In this document: positions 16,500 through 23,984 of the stretch, piece after piece
Layout of the letters: each line of letters starts with the position of its first letter
Numbering within the stretch: position 1 is the stretch's first letter
Origin: Alphaproteobacteria bacterium 32-64-14
Lineage (GTDB): Bacteria > Pseudomonadota > Alphaproteobacteria > Caulobacterales > Hyphomonadaceae
DNA length: 64,000 bases
Direction of reading: 5' to 3'
Assembly: GCA_002280725.1 (NCBI GenBank)
Contig: NCEM01000006.1
Span: forward strand, 1 to 64,000
Translations under genes and position numbers: made by a program
The notes under the pieces: generated by a model
Database searches by the model: none
Told to the model about the DNA's origin: nothing
Seen by the model: the letters and a program-made list of their open reading frames with translations, nothing else

Positions 16500-17105
16500 G
16501 TGAGCACCTACGCGAACACCTATTCGGCTTTCATGCTCGACCATGCGAGCGGCGCGCTTTCGCCAGCCGAGCGCATGGTGGCGGACCTTCACGTCGCCCT
16601 GTCCGCCAGGGGCCGGCGCATGGGCCTGATTGCGGCCGCGATGGGTGGCGCGCTGCTGGAGGCCAGCGAGGCGGCGCCGATGCCGGCCGGGCCAGCCGAT
16701 CCGGGCCAGCCCGACAAGGGAGCTGCCGCCTCGCGGATGGCGCGGTTTCTCGACGGCGACCTGCTGGCGCTGAAATGGCGCCGGTCGATCTTCGGGGTGA
16801 AGACGGCCAGCGCCGGCATTCCGATGGCGGAGTTGCTGCGGCTCGACCCTGGGGAAATGGCGCCGGGGCACTGCCATGGGCGGCGTGACGTTACGGTCGT
16901 TCTGACCGGATCTTACGCCGACGAATACGGCGTCTACACCCGTGGCGACCTTGCCTTCGCCGAGCCGGGCATGCGCCACCAGCCGCGCGCGGTGGGCGAC
17001 AGGACCTGCGTCTGCCTGATCGCGACAGAAGCGGGCAGGCCGGTTCAGGGTCTTCTGGGATTATTCGGGATCGGGGTTCGCAAACTCAAGGATCAGTCGT
17101 CATGA
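16500..17105 (+). CDS. ChrR-like cupin protein with degraded zinc-binding anti-sigma domain
   Basis: A 201-residue protein with ChrR layout: an N-terminal helical anti-sigma-like domain (1-70) and a C-terminal cupin (95-190). The cupin retains likely metal ligands (GHCHGRRD, EPGMRHQ). In ChrR the zinc ligands are His31, Cys35 and Cys38; here His31 remains but positions 35 and 38 are Ser and Gly, so the zinc site looks lost. No ECF sigma gene is adjacent, unlike the usual rpoE-chrR pair. It may act on a distant sigma factor or be a repurposed sensor. The GTG start overlaps nothing; its stop overlaps the next start (ATGA). Confidence 0.78.
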   Translation: MSTYANTYSAFMLDHASGALSPAERMVADLHVALSARGRRMGLIAAAMGGALLEASEAAPMPAGPADPGQPDKGAAASRMARFLDGDLLALKWRRSIFGVKTASAGIPMAELLRLDPGEMAPGHCHGRRDVTVVLTGSYADEYGVYTRGDLAFAEPGMRHQPRAVGDRTCVCLIATEAGRPVQGLLGLFGIGVRKLKDQSS

Positions 17106-17749
17106 AATGGATCGCGTTGGTTTTTGCGCTCATCCTTGCTCCGGTCGCCTATGCCAACACGTGGCAGCCTTCCAATGGCGACAGGCTGGAGTTTGACGTG
17201 CTGCGCGATGGCGGCGCGTTCGGCCATCACATCGTGACGTTCAAGCGCGAAGGCGAAATGCTGACGGTCGTCACCGATGTCGATCTCAAGGTGACGTTCG
17301 GTCCGCTCACGCTGTTCGAATACGTTCACGACGTCACGGAGAAGTATGTCGGCGGAAAACTCACCTGGGTGGGATCGCGCACCAAGAATGAAGGCAAGTG
17401 GAAGACGCTGTCGGCGCAAGCCACGGGGTCGGGTCTCAAAGTTGCGGGCGAAGCTTACACCGGCACGCTTAGCGGCGTCGTCATTCCCTCGACCCACTGG
17501 AACCAGGAAGAGATGAAGCAGGCGGCTATGTTCTCCACCGAGACCGGAGAGATGTTGCCGATGACCGTGAAGGATCGCGGCCTGGAGCGTGTGAAGGTGG
17601 CGGGTACAACGATCGAGGCGCGCCGCTACGATGTCGATTCAGAAGTCGACGCAAGCTTCTGGTATGACGCGCAAGGCCGCTGGGTGAAGTGCGCATTCGA
17701 GACGCAAGGCTCGAAGATCGAATACGTGCTGCGCAAACTGCCGGCTTAG
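17102..17749 (+). CDS. DUF6134-type secreted protein
   Basis: A 215-residue exported protein. The signal peptide MKWIALVFALILAPVAYA is cleaved before NTW. The mature part is beta-rich (LEFDVLRDGGAFGHHIVTFKR, YDVDSEVDASFWYDAQGRW), resembling the DUF6134/YceI-neighbour type of small periplasmic beta proteins. Function is unknown. Its ATG overlaps the stop of the ChrR-like gene (ATGA), so the two are probably translated together, suggesting a response under envelope or oxidative stress; that link is inference. Confidence 0.8.
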   Translation: MKWIALVFALILAPVAYANTWQPSNGDRLEFDVLRDGGAFGHHIVTFKREGEMLTVVTDVDLKVTFGPLTLFEYVHDVTEKYVGGKLTWVGSRTKNEGKWKTLSAQATGSGLKVAGEAYTGTLSGVVIPSTHWNQEEMKQAAMFSTETGEMLPMTVKDRGLERVKVAGTTIEARRYDVDSEVDASFWYDAQGRWVKCAFETQGSKIEYVLRKLPA

Positions 17750-17938
17750 GCGTTGCCGCATTTCCGCCATGCTCCGTTCGCGCGTTAACCAGCACGCGGA
17801 ACATCTAACCTTGTGTTCATCGAGGGAACGGCTCGCACTTAACCCGCGTTGACCGGCTGAGCGATCGAAAGGGCCTCGCCTGATTGATCGCGCAGATTGC
17901 GTTCGCATGCGTGAACGCGGAACAGCAAGGAGGCAGTT

Positions 17939-18424
17939 ATGCCGAAGATGATTCCAACGATTGCAGCGGCCGCTATGGGCGCTGCCCTGATGGCCGCGCC
18001 GGCGCACGCTGGCGGCGTAAAGGTTGGCACGCTGACCTGTGACGTGGAAGCTGGCTGGGGCCTGGTTCTCGGTTCGCAGAAAGATCTCTCGTGCATCTTC
18101 AAATCCGCCACGACCGGACAGATTTCGTATTACACGGGCGACATCACCAAGCTCGGCATCGACGTTGGCTACACAAACGCCGGCGTGATGGTCTGGACTG
18201 TGGTTGCTCCGTCAACGGACATGCAGCCTGACGCGCTGGAAGGCGATTATGCTGGCGCCACGGTTGGCGCCACCGCTGTGGTCGGTGGCAATCTCAACGC
18301 GATGGTGGGCGGTCTCGACAAGTCGATCGCGCTTCAACCGTTCAGCGTCGAAGGCAATACGGGTTTGAGCGTCACGGCCGCGGTTGGCGCGATGGAGCTG
18401 CGCCACACCAAGACGATCCACTAG
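17939..18424 (+). CDS. DUF992 secreted protein
   Basis: A 161-residue DUF992 protein, common and secreted in alphaproteobacteria. The signal peptide ends at AHA-GG. GTLTCDVEAGWGLVLGSQKDLSC holds the two conserved cysteines; small glycine/alanine repeats follow (GATVGATAVVGGNLNAMVGG). Function is unknown. AAGGAGG at 17927-17933, 5 bases before ATG, is the strongest ribosome site in this area and suggests high expression. A GCGTTC/GAACGC dyad (17899-17918) lies just upstream and could be a leader hairpin or operator. Confidence 0.9.
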   Translation: MPKMIPTIAAAAMGAALMAAPAHAGGVKVGTLTCDVEAGWGLVLGSQKDLSCIFKSATTGQISYYTGDITKLGIDVGYTNAGVMVWTVVAPSTDMQPDALEGDYAGATVGATAVVGGNLNAMVGGLDKSIALQPFSVEGNTGLSVTAAVGAMELRHTKTIH

Positions 18425-18481
18425 CCTTAGTCTAGTGACTGACGATAGTTGCGCGCGGCGGAGCAATCCGCCGCGCGTCTG

Positions 18482-18799
18482 CTATTCGCTCGCGAGCTTG
18501 AGGCCGATGATCCCGGCGAGGATCAGCAGCACCGATCCCACGCGCATCACCGTTGCCGCTTCGCCGAGGAAAATGATGCCGACCGCGAACGCGCCGGCGG
18601 CGCCGATGCCAGTCCAGACCGCGTAGGCCGTGCCCAGCGGCAAGTCCTTCATCGCCACCGACAGCAGCCAGAAGCTGACGATCATCGCGACGACGGTGAC
18701 TGTGGATTCGACCGGTTTGGTGAACCCATTCGACGTTTTCATGAAATACGCCCAGATGACTTCGAGCAATCCGGCGATACCAAGAAACACCCAGGCCAT
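18482..18799 (-). CDS. gdx: Guanidinium exporter (SMR family)
   Basis: A 105-residue four-helix small multidrug resistance protein. The essential glutamate is at position 13 (GLLEVIWAY), and the Gdx/SugE subfamily marks are present: KPVESTVTVVAMIVSFWLLS and LPLGTAYAVWTGIGA. Gdx exports guanidinium in exchange for protons as an antiparallel dimer. I chose ATG 18799 because it has a GGAGGG site 5 bases upstream and gives the exact family length. A guanidine-II riboswitch lies directly upstream (18819-18877), which fixes the substrate far better than homology alone. Confidence 0.95.
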   Translation of the reverse strand: MAWVFLGIAGLLEVIWAYFMKTSNGFTKPVESTVTVVAMIVSFWLLSVAMKDLPLGTAYAVWTGIGAAGAFAVGIIFLGEAATVMRVGSVLLILAGIIGLKLASE

Positions 18800-18818
18800 A
18801 TGGCCCTCCATGAATGGC

Positions 18819-18877
18819 CGGGCCGTCCCGTGTGTGTGCCCCATCAAGGAAATCAGGATGAGGGGGAGGTCGTCCTC
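18819..18877 (-). promoter_or_regulatory. Guanidine-II (mini-ykkC) riboswitch controlling gdx
   Basis: On the minus strand two small hairpins have the diagnostic ACGR loops. P1 (18866-18877) is GAGG-ACGA-CCTC; P2 (18819-18830) is CGGG-ACGG-CCCG. The linker is 35 bases, within the known range. P2 ends about 10 bases before the GGAGGG ribosome site of gdx, as in known guanidine-II switches, where ligand binding frees translation. Loop pairing between the two CG dinucleotides is possible. Found by eye; a covariance search is the direct test. Confidence 0.88.
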
Positions 18878-18912
18878 GCTTAAGTGGCATGTGGGACAGG
18901 CGGGCGTGAAGG

Positions 18913-19148
18913 TCAATATGTTGTCGAAAGCGCATCCGGCGGCGATCCGCCCCACACGCGATGCTCGACCGTCCCGGGATGGCCGTCGATCAGTGTGACG
19001 ACCCACAGACAGCAGGTGTCGTACTCGCCCTCGTTGAGACTCAGCACGAGGCGCCAGTGGACGCCGCCGGGCTCGCGGCGGAATGATTCAGGATCAAGTG
19101 GCGTGGCGGCAGAGTGAACGTCCGCAGCACGCCAGGCAACGGCCGCAT
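18913..19148 (-). pseudogene. Small gene with an apparent single-base frameshift
   Basis: An ATG at 19148 begins 2 bases after the stop of the 544-residue protein. It reads MRPLPGVLRTFTLPPRHL and then degenerates. A second frame continues with strongly coding-like sequence (PESFRREPGGVHWRLVL, EGEYDTCCLWVVTLIDG) and stops at 18913, but has no start codon of its own before the break. One added base near 19092-19097 would join both into a 78-residue protein. It is therefore a recent pseudogene, a sequencing error, or a programmed shift. The product family is not recognised. The gdx riboswitch begins 35 bases downstream. Confidence 0.5.
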
Positions 19149-19150
19149 GT

Positions 19151-20785
19151 TCAGAACTGGTCCATCATGCCGTAGAACGCAACCGCCAGCGCCGCGCGGT
19201 AGTTGCGGCTGAGCTTCTTCTCGCTGCGCAGGACAATGAGCGCCCCCGTCGCGTCGAGATGGAGCCCGATGACATTGAGAGGCGCTGTTCGCGTCATCAT
19301 GTGGGCGACCTGGTGGTCCCGGAATGCGGCCTTGACCCACGCCCATCGCGCATCGGTGTAAGGGTCATTCGGCGGAAACAGGAAGACGATCTTGCCTGCG
19401 TGCCCGCGCTGGATCGTCTGCCCAAGTTCCCAGTTCAGGCCATCCGTGTATCCAGCGATCATCAGGATCAGCCGGGATTCATCCATCCATTGCACCACCG
19501 CGTCGCGCCATTCCTCGCCGGCAAAATAGGCGCGCGCCGCCTCTGCGCTTGGCGCTGAGCCGGGCTTTGCGATGGCGATGAACGGGCCGAAGGGCTTGGA
19601 GATGTCGGACATCACCCCCTCGAAACCGATCTCATCCTTCGACAACATCTCGCCGATGGACGCCGAGTCGCCTTCCTCGCCTGTCTTCACGATCCTGAAA
19701 TCGTCCTGGAAGGATCTGAGGAACACGATTGGGGACCGGCGGTCCGATCGCATCGCATCCTGCGCCAGCGGCTGCGCGAGGTCGTGCGCGTGCGGGTACA
19801 GCCAGTTGATCAGGCCAAACAGCGTCGCGAACGCGAACAGCACGCCGCCGAGTGTCGCGAGCAGGAAAGCCGGGCTTGAACTGTCGACCTGCGCCGGGAA
19901 TGGCTCAAGCCCGTGGAGGACGAATATGGTGGCGCTGAACAGTAAGAAGGCGAGAGGCGCCGCCACGAACGGAGCTATCCTGAGCAAGATGGACAGCAGA
20001 TGCCGCCGCGCCGTGGTGCGGACCAGCAGCAGCCAGAGGCCGATCAGCAGAAGGACAGCGAGAAGCAAGAGATAGGCGGTGGCCGTCACACCCTTTGCGC
20101 GCGCGTCCTCATCAGCGGGAAACAGGGCCCACGCGATGGCAAACAGGTTGACGTTAAACATCCGCGCTACAAGCGGGGCGATGATCGCCACAAGGAAGGC
20201 CGTGAGGAAGAGCCAACCCCACACGTAACGGCTTCGTCCGGCGAAGCGCCCGCGCGCGGCGAGGCGGCGAAGCCGGGCGCTGATGGTTTTGATCGGCACA
20301 TCATGGTGCGGCACGCGCCAGTTCCGCAGGCGAATCATGTGCACGGCCATCAGTACGGCGCCAATCGCCGCACAGCCGCCAGCGCCCGCCGCCATGGCAA
20401 CTTCGCCATACGGCGAACCACGCGCAAAAACAGCATCGAACGGCGCAACAAGGGATGCAAGCGATTGCTCCCACGATGGGTTGACAATCGACAGCGCCCA
20501 CCCCGCGACCAGGCGGATGACGCCTGCCCAGATGAGGAGGCCGAGAAAAACACCCAGGCCCGTTATGGCGCCCCAGGTGACGGCATGGACCAGCAGGGCT
20601 GGCAGCGCGCGCGGCGGCGGCGGCGCTTTCGACAGATCGATCTCGATGATCGGGATGGTGCGACCGCTGCGCGTGTCGGCGGCAAATGCGCGGCCGCATC
20701 GCCTGCAGCGCACATCGCCCCGCCGTTCCGGCGGCAGGCTGTGTCCCTGTTTGCAGTCAGGACAGTGAACAACTGCCTTTGACAC
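19151..20785 (-). CDS. Zinc-ribbon polytopic membrane protein with C-terminal nucleotide-hydrolase-like domain
   Basis: A 544-residue protein of unknown function. An N-terminal zinc ribbon (CPDC at 8-11, CRRC at 27-30) is followed by six to eight membrane segments (about 60-345). The C-terminal soluble domain starts at SPIVFLRSFQDD and continues through DISKPFGPFIAIAKPG and LILMIAGYTDGLNWELGQTI. The last motif (acidic residue, G, then W-E-L-G) resembles nucleoside deoxyribosyltransferase/TIR-like folds, where that glutamate is catalytic. This similarity is by eye and unproven. It may be a membrane-tethered sensor-effector. The frameshifted small gene follows by 2 bases. Confidence 0.75.
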   Translation of the reverse strand: MSKAVVHCPDCKQGHSLPPERRGDVRCRRCGRAFAADTRSGRTIPIIEIDLSKAPPPPRALPALLVHAVTWGAITGLGVFLGLLIWAGVIRLVAGWALSIVNPSWEQSLASLVAPFDAVFARGSPYGEVAMAAGAGGCAAIGAVLMAVHMIRLRNWRVPHHDVPIKTISARLRRLAARGRFAGRSRYVWGWLFLTAFLVAIIAPLVARMFNVNLFAIAWALFPADEDARAKGVTATAYLLLLAVLLLIGLWLLLVRTTARRHLLSILLRIAPFVAAPLAFLLFSATIFVLHGLEPFPAQVDSSSPAFLLATLGGVLFAFATLFGLINWLYPHAHDLAQPLAQDAMRSDRRSPIVFLRSFQDDFRIVKTGEEGDSASIGEMLSKDEIGFEGVMSDISKPFGPFIAIAKPGSAPSAEAARAYFAGEEWRDAVVQWMDESRLILMIAGYTDGLNWELGQTIQRGHAGKIVFLFPPNDPYTDARWAWVKAAFRDHQVAHMMTRTAPLNVIGLHLDATGALIVLRSEKKLSRNYRAALAVAFYGMMDQF

Positions 20786-20883
20786 GACGAACCCCCGTCA
20801 TACGCAAACGATAGCACAGTTTCGCCGGGTGGTCCGCAGGGCGGGGTGTTTGACTTGGCCACGTCCCGGCCTATCCCTGCTGC

Positions 20884-21624
20884 ATGGCCGAATGGACAGA
20901 CCGGGCGATTTCGCTGGGCTTGAGGCGTTTCGGGGAAACCGGAGCGATCCTCGAAGTCTTTGCGCGCGCGCATGGGCGGCGGCGCGCCCTGATCCATGGC
21001 GGGGCAAGCCAGAAGAAGCGCGGGCCCATGCAGCCGGGAAATACGCTGCAGATCACCTGGAAGGGCGGGGAGCAGAGCCTCGGCTACTTCACCGCTGAAA
21101 TGGAAAGCGAGCGCGCCTCGCGGCACATGGCGGATGCGGAGGCGCTGGCTGGCCTGCTGGCCTTGTCCGAGATCCTGGCCGCCGTGGTGCCCGAGAGCGA
21201 ACCAAAGCCCGAATTGTTTGACGCGGCCGAAACTGTCCTCGACCTGCTCGATGAGCCAACGGTCTGGCCCGCGCTGTTCATCCGCTGGGAACTCGGCCTG
21301 CTGTCAATGCTGGGCTATGGCCTCGATCTGACGACGTGCGCCGTCTCGGGCGGCGATGACGGCCTGACCCATGTGAGCCCTAAATCCGGGCGGGCCGTGC
21401 GCGGATCGGAGGCGGGAGACTATCTCGACCGGCTGTTGCCGCTGCCTGCGTTTCTGGTGGATGGCGTCTCGCCGCCGACACCTGTGGATATCCATGACGG
21501 CTTTCGCCTGACGGGACATTTTCTCAATGAGCGCCTGTTCTCTGATCTCAACAGGGGTATGCCCGAAGCGCGCCCGTTGATGATTGACCGGCTGGAGCGG
21601 GCAGGGCGACTCTCACCCCGCTGA
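20884..21624 (+). CDS. recO: DNA repair protein RecO
   Basis: A 246-residue RecO protein. An N-terminal OB fold (RAISLGLRRFGETGAILEVFARAHGRR) is followed by a helical C-terminal region (LFIRWELGLLSMLGYGLDLTTCAVSG). RecO anneals ssDNA and loads RecA with RecR in gap repair. The four-cysteine zinc site of some RecO proteins is reduced to one cysteine here, which is common in alphaproteobacteria. It lies 24 bases before parC in the same direction, a plausible operon. The ribosome site at ATG 20884 is weak. Confidence 0.93.
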   Translation: MAEWTDRAISLGLRRFGETGAILEVFARAHGRRRALIHGGASQKKRGPMQPGNTLQITWKGGEQSLGYFTAEMESERASRHMADAEALAGLLALSEILAAVVPESEPKPELFDAAETVLDLLDEPTVWPALFIRWELGLLSMLGYGLDLTTCAVSGGDDGLTHVSPKSGRAVRGSEAGDYLDRLLPLPAFLVDGVSPPTPVDIHDGFRLTGHFLNERLFSDLNRGMPEARPLMIDRLERAGRLSPR

Positions 21625-21648
21625 TTCGAGACTTTTCGGGAACACCGT

Positions 21649-23895
21649 ATGGCCAGGACTCCAACCATCGATCCGCCAGACAATGGCGGCGATATCATCG
21701 ACGAGCCAATGAATGAGGCGCTGTCGAAGCGCTACCTCGCCTATGCGCTGTCCACGATCACGGCGCGTGCGCTGCCGGATGCGCGCGATGGCCTTAAGCC
21801 TGTTCATCGCCGCGTCCTTTATTCGATGGCGCAGCTGGGTCTCAACCCGCAGGGCGGGCATAGGAAGTCCGCCACCGTGGTCGGCGAGGTCATCGGCAAG
21901 TACCACCCGCACGGCGACCAATCGATCTATGACGCTATGGTGCGTCTCGCGCAGGATTTTGCGACGCGCGCGCCGCTGGTCGATGGCCAGGGCAACTTCG
22001 GCAACATCGACGGCGATGCGCCCGCCGCCTTCCGTTACACCGAAGCCAAGCTGACGCCGGCGGCGATGTTGTTGCTGGAGGGGCTCGATGACGACGCCGT
22101 CGACTTCAAGGAAACTTACGACGAGCGCAATCGCGAGCCGGTGGTGCTCGCCTCGGGCTTCCCGAACCTGCTGGTCAACGGATCGTCAGGCATTGCCGTG
22201 GGCATGGCGACGTCGATCCCGCCGCACAATCCGTCTGAGTGCATCGACGCGGCCATCCACCTGCTGGATCATCCGAAGGCGAGCGTCGATGACCTGATCA
22301 AGATCGTCACCGGGCCGGACTTCCCGACCGGCGGCGTGATCGTCGAAACGAAGGAAGGCCTGCGCGAAGTCTACACCACAGGGCGTGGCGGTGTTCGCGT
22401 GCAGGCGCGCTGGTTCAAGGAAGACCTTGGCCGCGGCATGTGGCGCGTGATCGTCACCGAGATTCCCTATCAGGTGCAAAAATCCAAGCTGATGGAGCGC
22501 CTGGCCGAGCTGATCGAGACCAAGAAGGCGCCGTTGCTCGAAGATGCGATGGATGAATCCACCGAGGATGTCCGCATCGTCCTGACGCCGAAGTCGCGCA
22601 CGGTCGAGGCCGATGTGCTGATGGCCTCGCTGTTCCGCCAGTGCGAGCTGGAGACGCGCTTCCCGGTCAACATAAACGTGCTCGATCACGGCGTGCCCAA
22701 GGTGATGGGCCTGCGCGAGCTGTTGAGCTGTTATCTCGACCATCGCCGCGAAGTGATCCTGCGCCGCGCAACGCACCGCCTCGGCAAGATCGATCACCGC
22801 CTCGAAGTGTTGGACGGCTTGCTCAAGGCCTATCTGAACATTGACGAGGTCATCCGCATCATCCGCACGGAAGACGATCCGAAAGCGGTGATGGTGAAGC
22901 GCTTCCGCCTGAGCGAAATCCAGGTCGAAGCCATCCTCAACATGCGCCTGCGTGCGTTGCGCAAGCTCGAAGAGATCGAGATCAGGCGCGAGCACAAGGA
23001 ACTGGCCGAAGAGAAGCGCGAGATCGAGCTCCTGCTCGGCTCGACGGGTCGGCAATGGACGGAAGTGAAGCGCCAGCTCAAGGGCGCGCGAGAAATCTTC
23101 GATCCGGGCAAGAAGCTGGGCAAGCGCCGCTCGAACTTCGACGTTGCAAAAGAGATCGACACCGAAGCAGCGCTCGAAGCGCTGATCGTGAAAGAGCCGG
23201 TTACGGTCGTGCTGTCCGAGAAGGGCTGGATTCGTGCGCTCAAGGGCCACAACCAGAAGCTCGATGACCTGAAGTTCAAGGAAGGCGACGAGCTTGCCCT
23301 GTCGCTCGAATGCCAGACCACGGACAAGGTGATCCTGATGGCCTCGGGCGGGCGCGCCTTCACCATCGGCGCCGACAAGCTGCCGGGCGGGCGCGGACAT
23401 GGCGAGCCGATCCGCCTCAATCTCGAAGTGCCGGAATCCGAGCACATCATCGCGATGCTGATCCCGGAAGAGAAGGGACGCCGGATCGTCGCGTCCTCCA
23501 AGGGCTATGGCTTCATCGTGACGGATGCCGAACTCATCTCGTCCACGCGCAAGGGGAAGATCATCCTCAATGTCGGCCCGAAGGAGCTGACGGCGGTGTG
23601 CGTGAAGGTCGAGGGCGATCTCATCGCCTCGATCGGCAAGAACCGGAAGCTGGTGATCTTCAAGACCGACGAACTGCCGGAAATGACGCGCGGCAAGGGC
23701 GTGAAGATCCAGTCGTTTGGCGATGGCGGGCTGCTGGACCTCAAGACCTTCGCGAAAGCCGATGGCCTGACTTGGAGCGACACCGCCGGCCGTCAGCAAT
23801 CGGCCGAGGACTGGAAGGACTGGGTTGGCAAACGCGCCCAGTCCGGTCGCCTCGCGCCGCGCGGGTTCAACAAGAACGGGAAGTTCGTGGGCTAG
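21649..23895 (+). CDS. parC: DNA topoisomerase IV subunit A
   Basis: A 748-residue type IIA topoisomerase A subunit that separates replicated chromosomes with ParE. The catalytic tyrosine is Tyr130 (AAFRYTEAKLT). The N-terminal winged-helix region (KPVHRRVLYSM) and a C-terminal beta-pinwheel (about 500-740) are visible. The pinwheel lacks a GyrA box, separating it from GyrA. In the quinolone region, HPHGDQSIYD places Gln91 where E. coli ParC has Ser80 and Asp95 at Glu84. It is a full-length gene downstream of recO. Confidence 0.96.
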   Translation: MARTPTIDPPDNGGDIIDEPMNEALSKRYLAYALSTITARALPDARDGLKPVHRRVLYSMAQLGLNPQGGHRKSATVVGEVIGKYHPHGDQSIYDAMVRLAQDFATRAPLVDGQGNFGNIDGDAPAAFRYTEAKLTPAAMLLLEGLDDDAVDFKETYDERNREPVVLASGFPNLLVNGSSGIAVGMATSIPPHNPSECIDAAIHLLDHPKASVDDLIKIVTGPDFPTGGVIVETKEGLREVYTTGRGGVRVQARWFKEDLGRGMWRVIVTEIPYQVQKSKLMERLAELIETKKAPLLEDAMDESTEDVRIVLTPKSRTVEADVLMASLFRQCELETRFPVNINVLDHGVPKVMGLRELLSCYLDHRREVILRRATHRLGKIDHRLEVLDGLLKAYLNIDEVIRIIRTEDDPKAVMVKRFRLSEIQVEAILNMRLRALRKLEEIEIRREHKELAEEKREIELLLGSTGRQWTEVKRQLKGAREIFDPGKKLGKRRSNFDVAKEIDTEAALEALIVKEPVTVVLSEKGWIRALKGHNQKLDDLKFKEGDELALSLECQTTDKVILMASGGRAFTIGADKLPGGRGHGEPIRLNLEVPESEHIIAMLIPEEKGRRIVASSKGYGFIVTDAELISSTRKGKIILNVGPKELTAVCVKVEGDLIASIGKNRKLVIFKTDELPEMTRGKGVKIQSFGDGGLLDLKTFAKADGLTWSDTAGRQQSAEDWKDWVGKRAQSGRLAPRGFNKNGKFVG

Positions 23896-23984
23896 GTCCG
23901 CCGCGACTGACCCGCGAGAATCTCGCGCGCCTTCCCTAAAGGCGCCGATTGCTGCTGCAACGCACGCACGCCTAGCGTCGCGGC

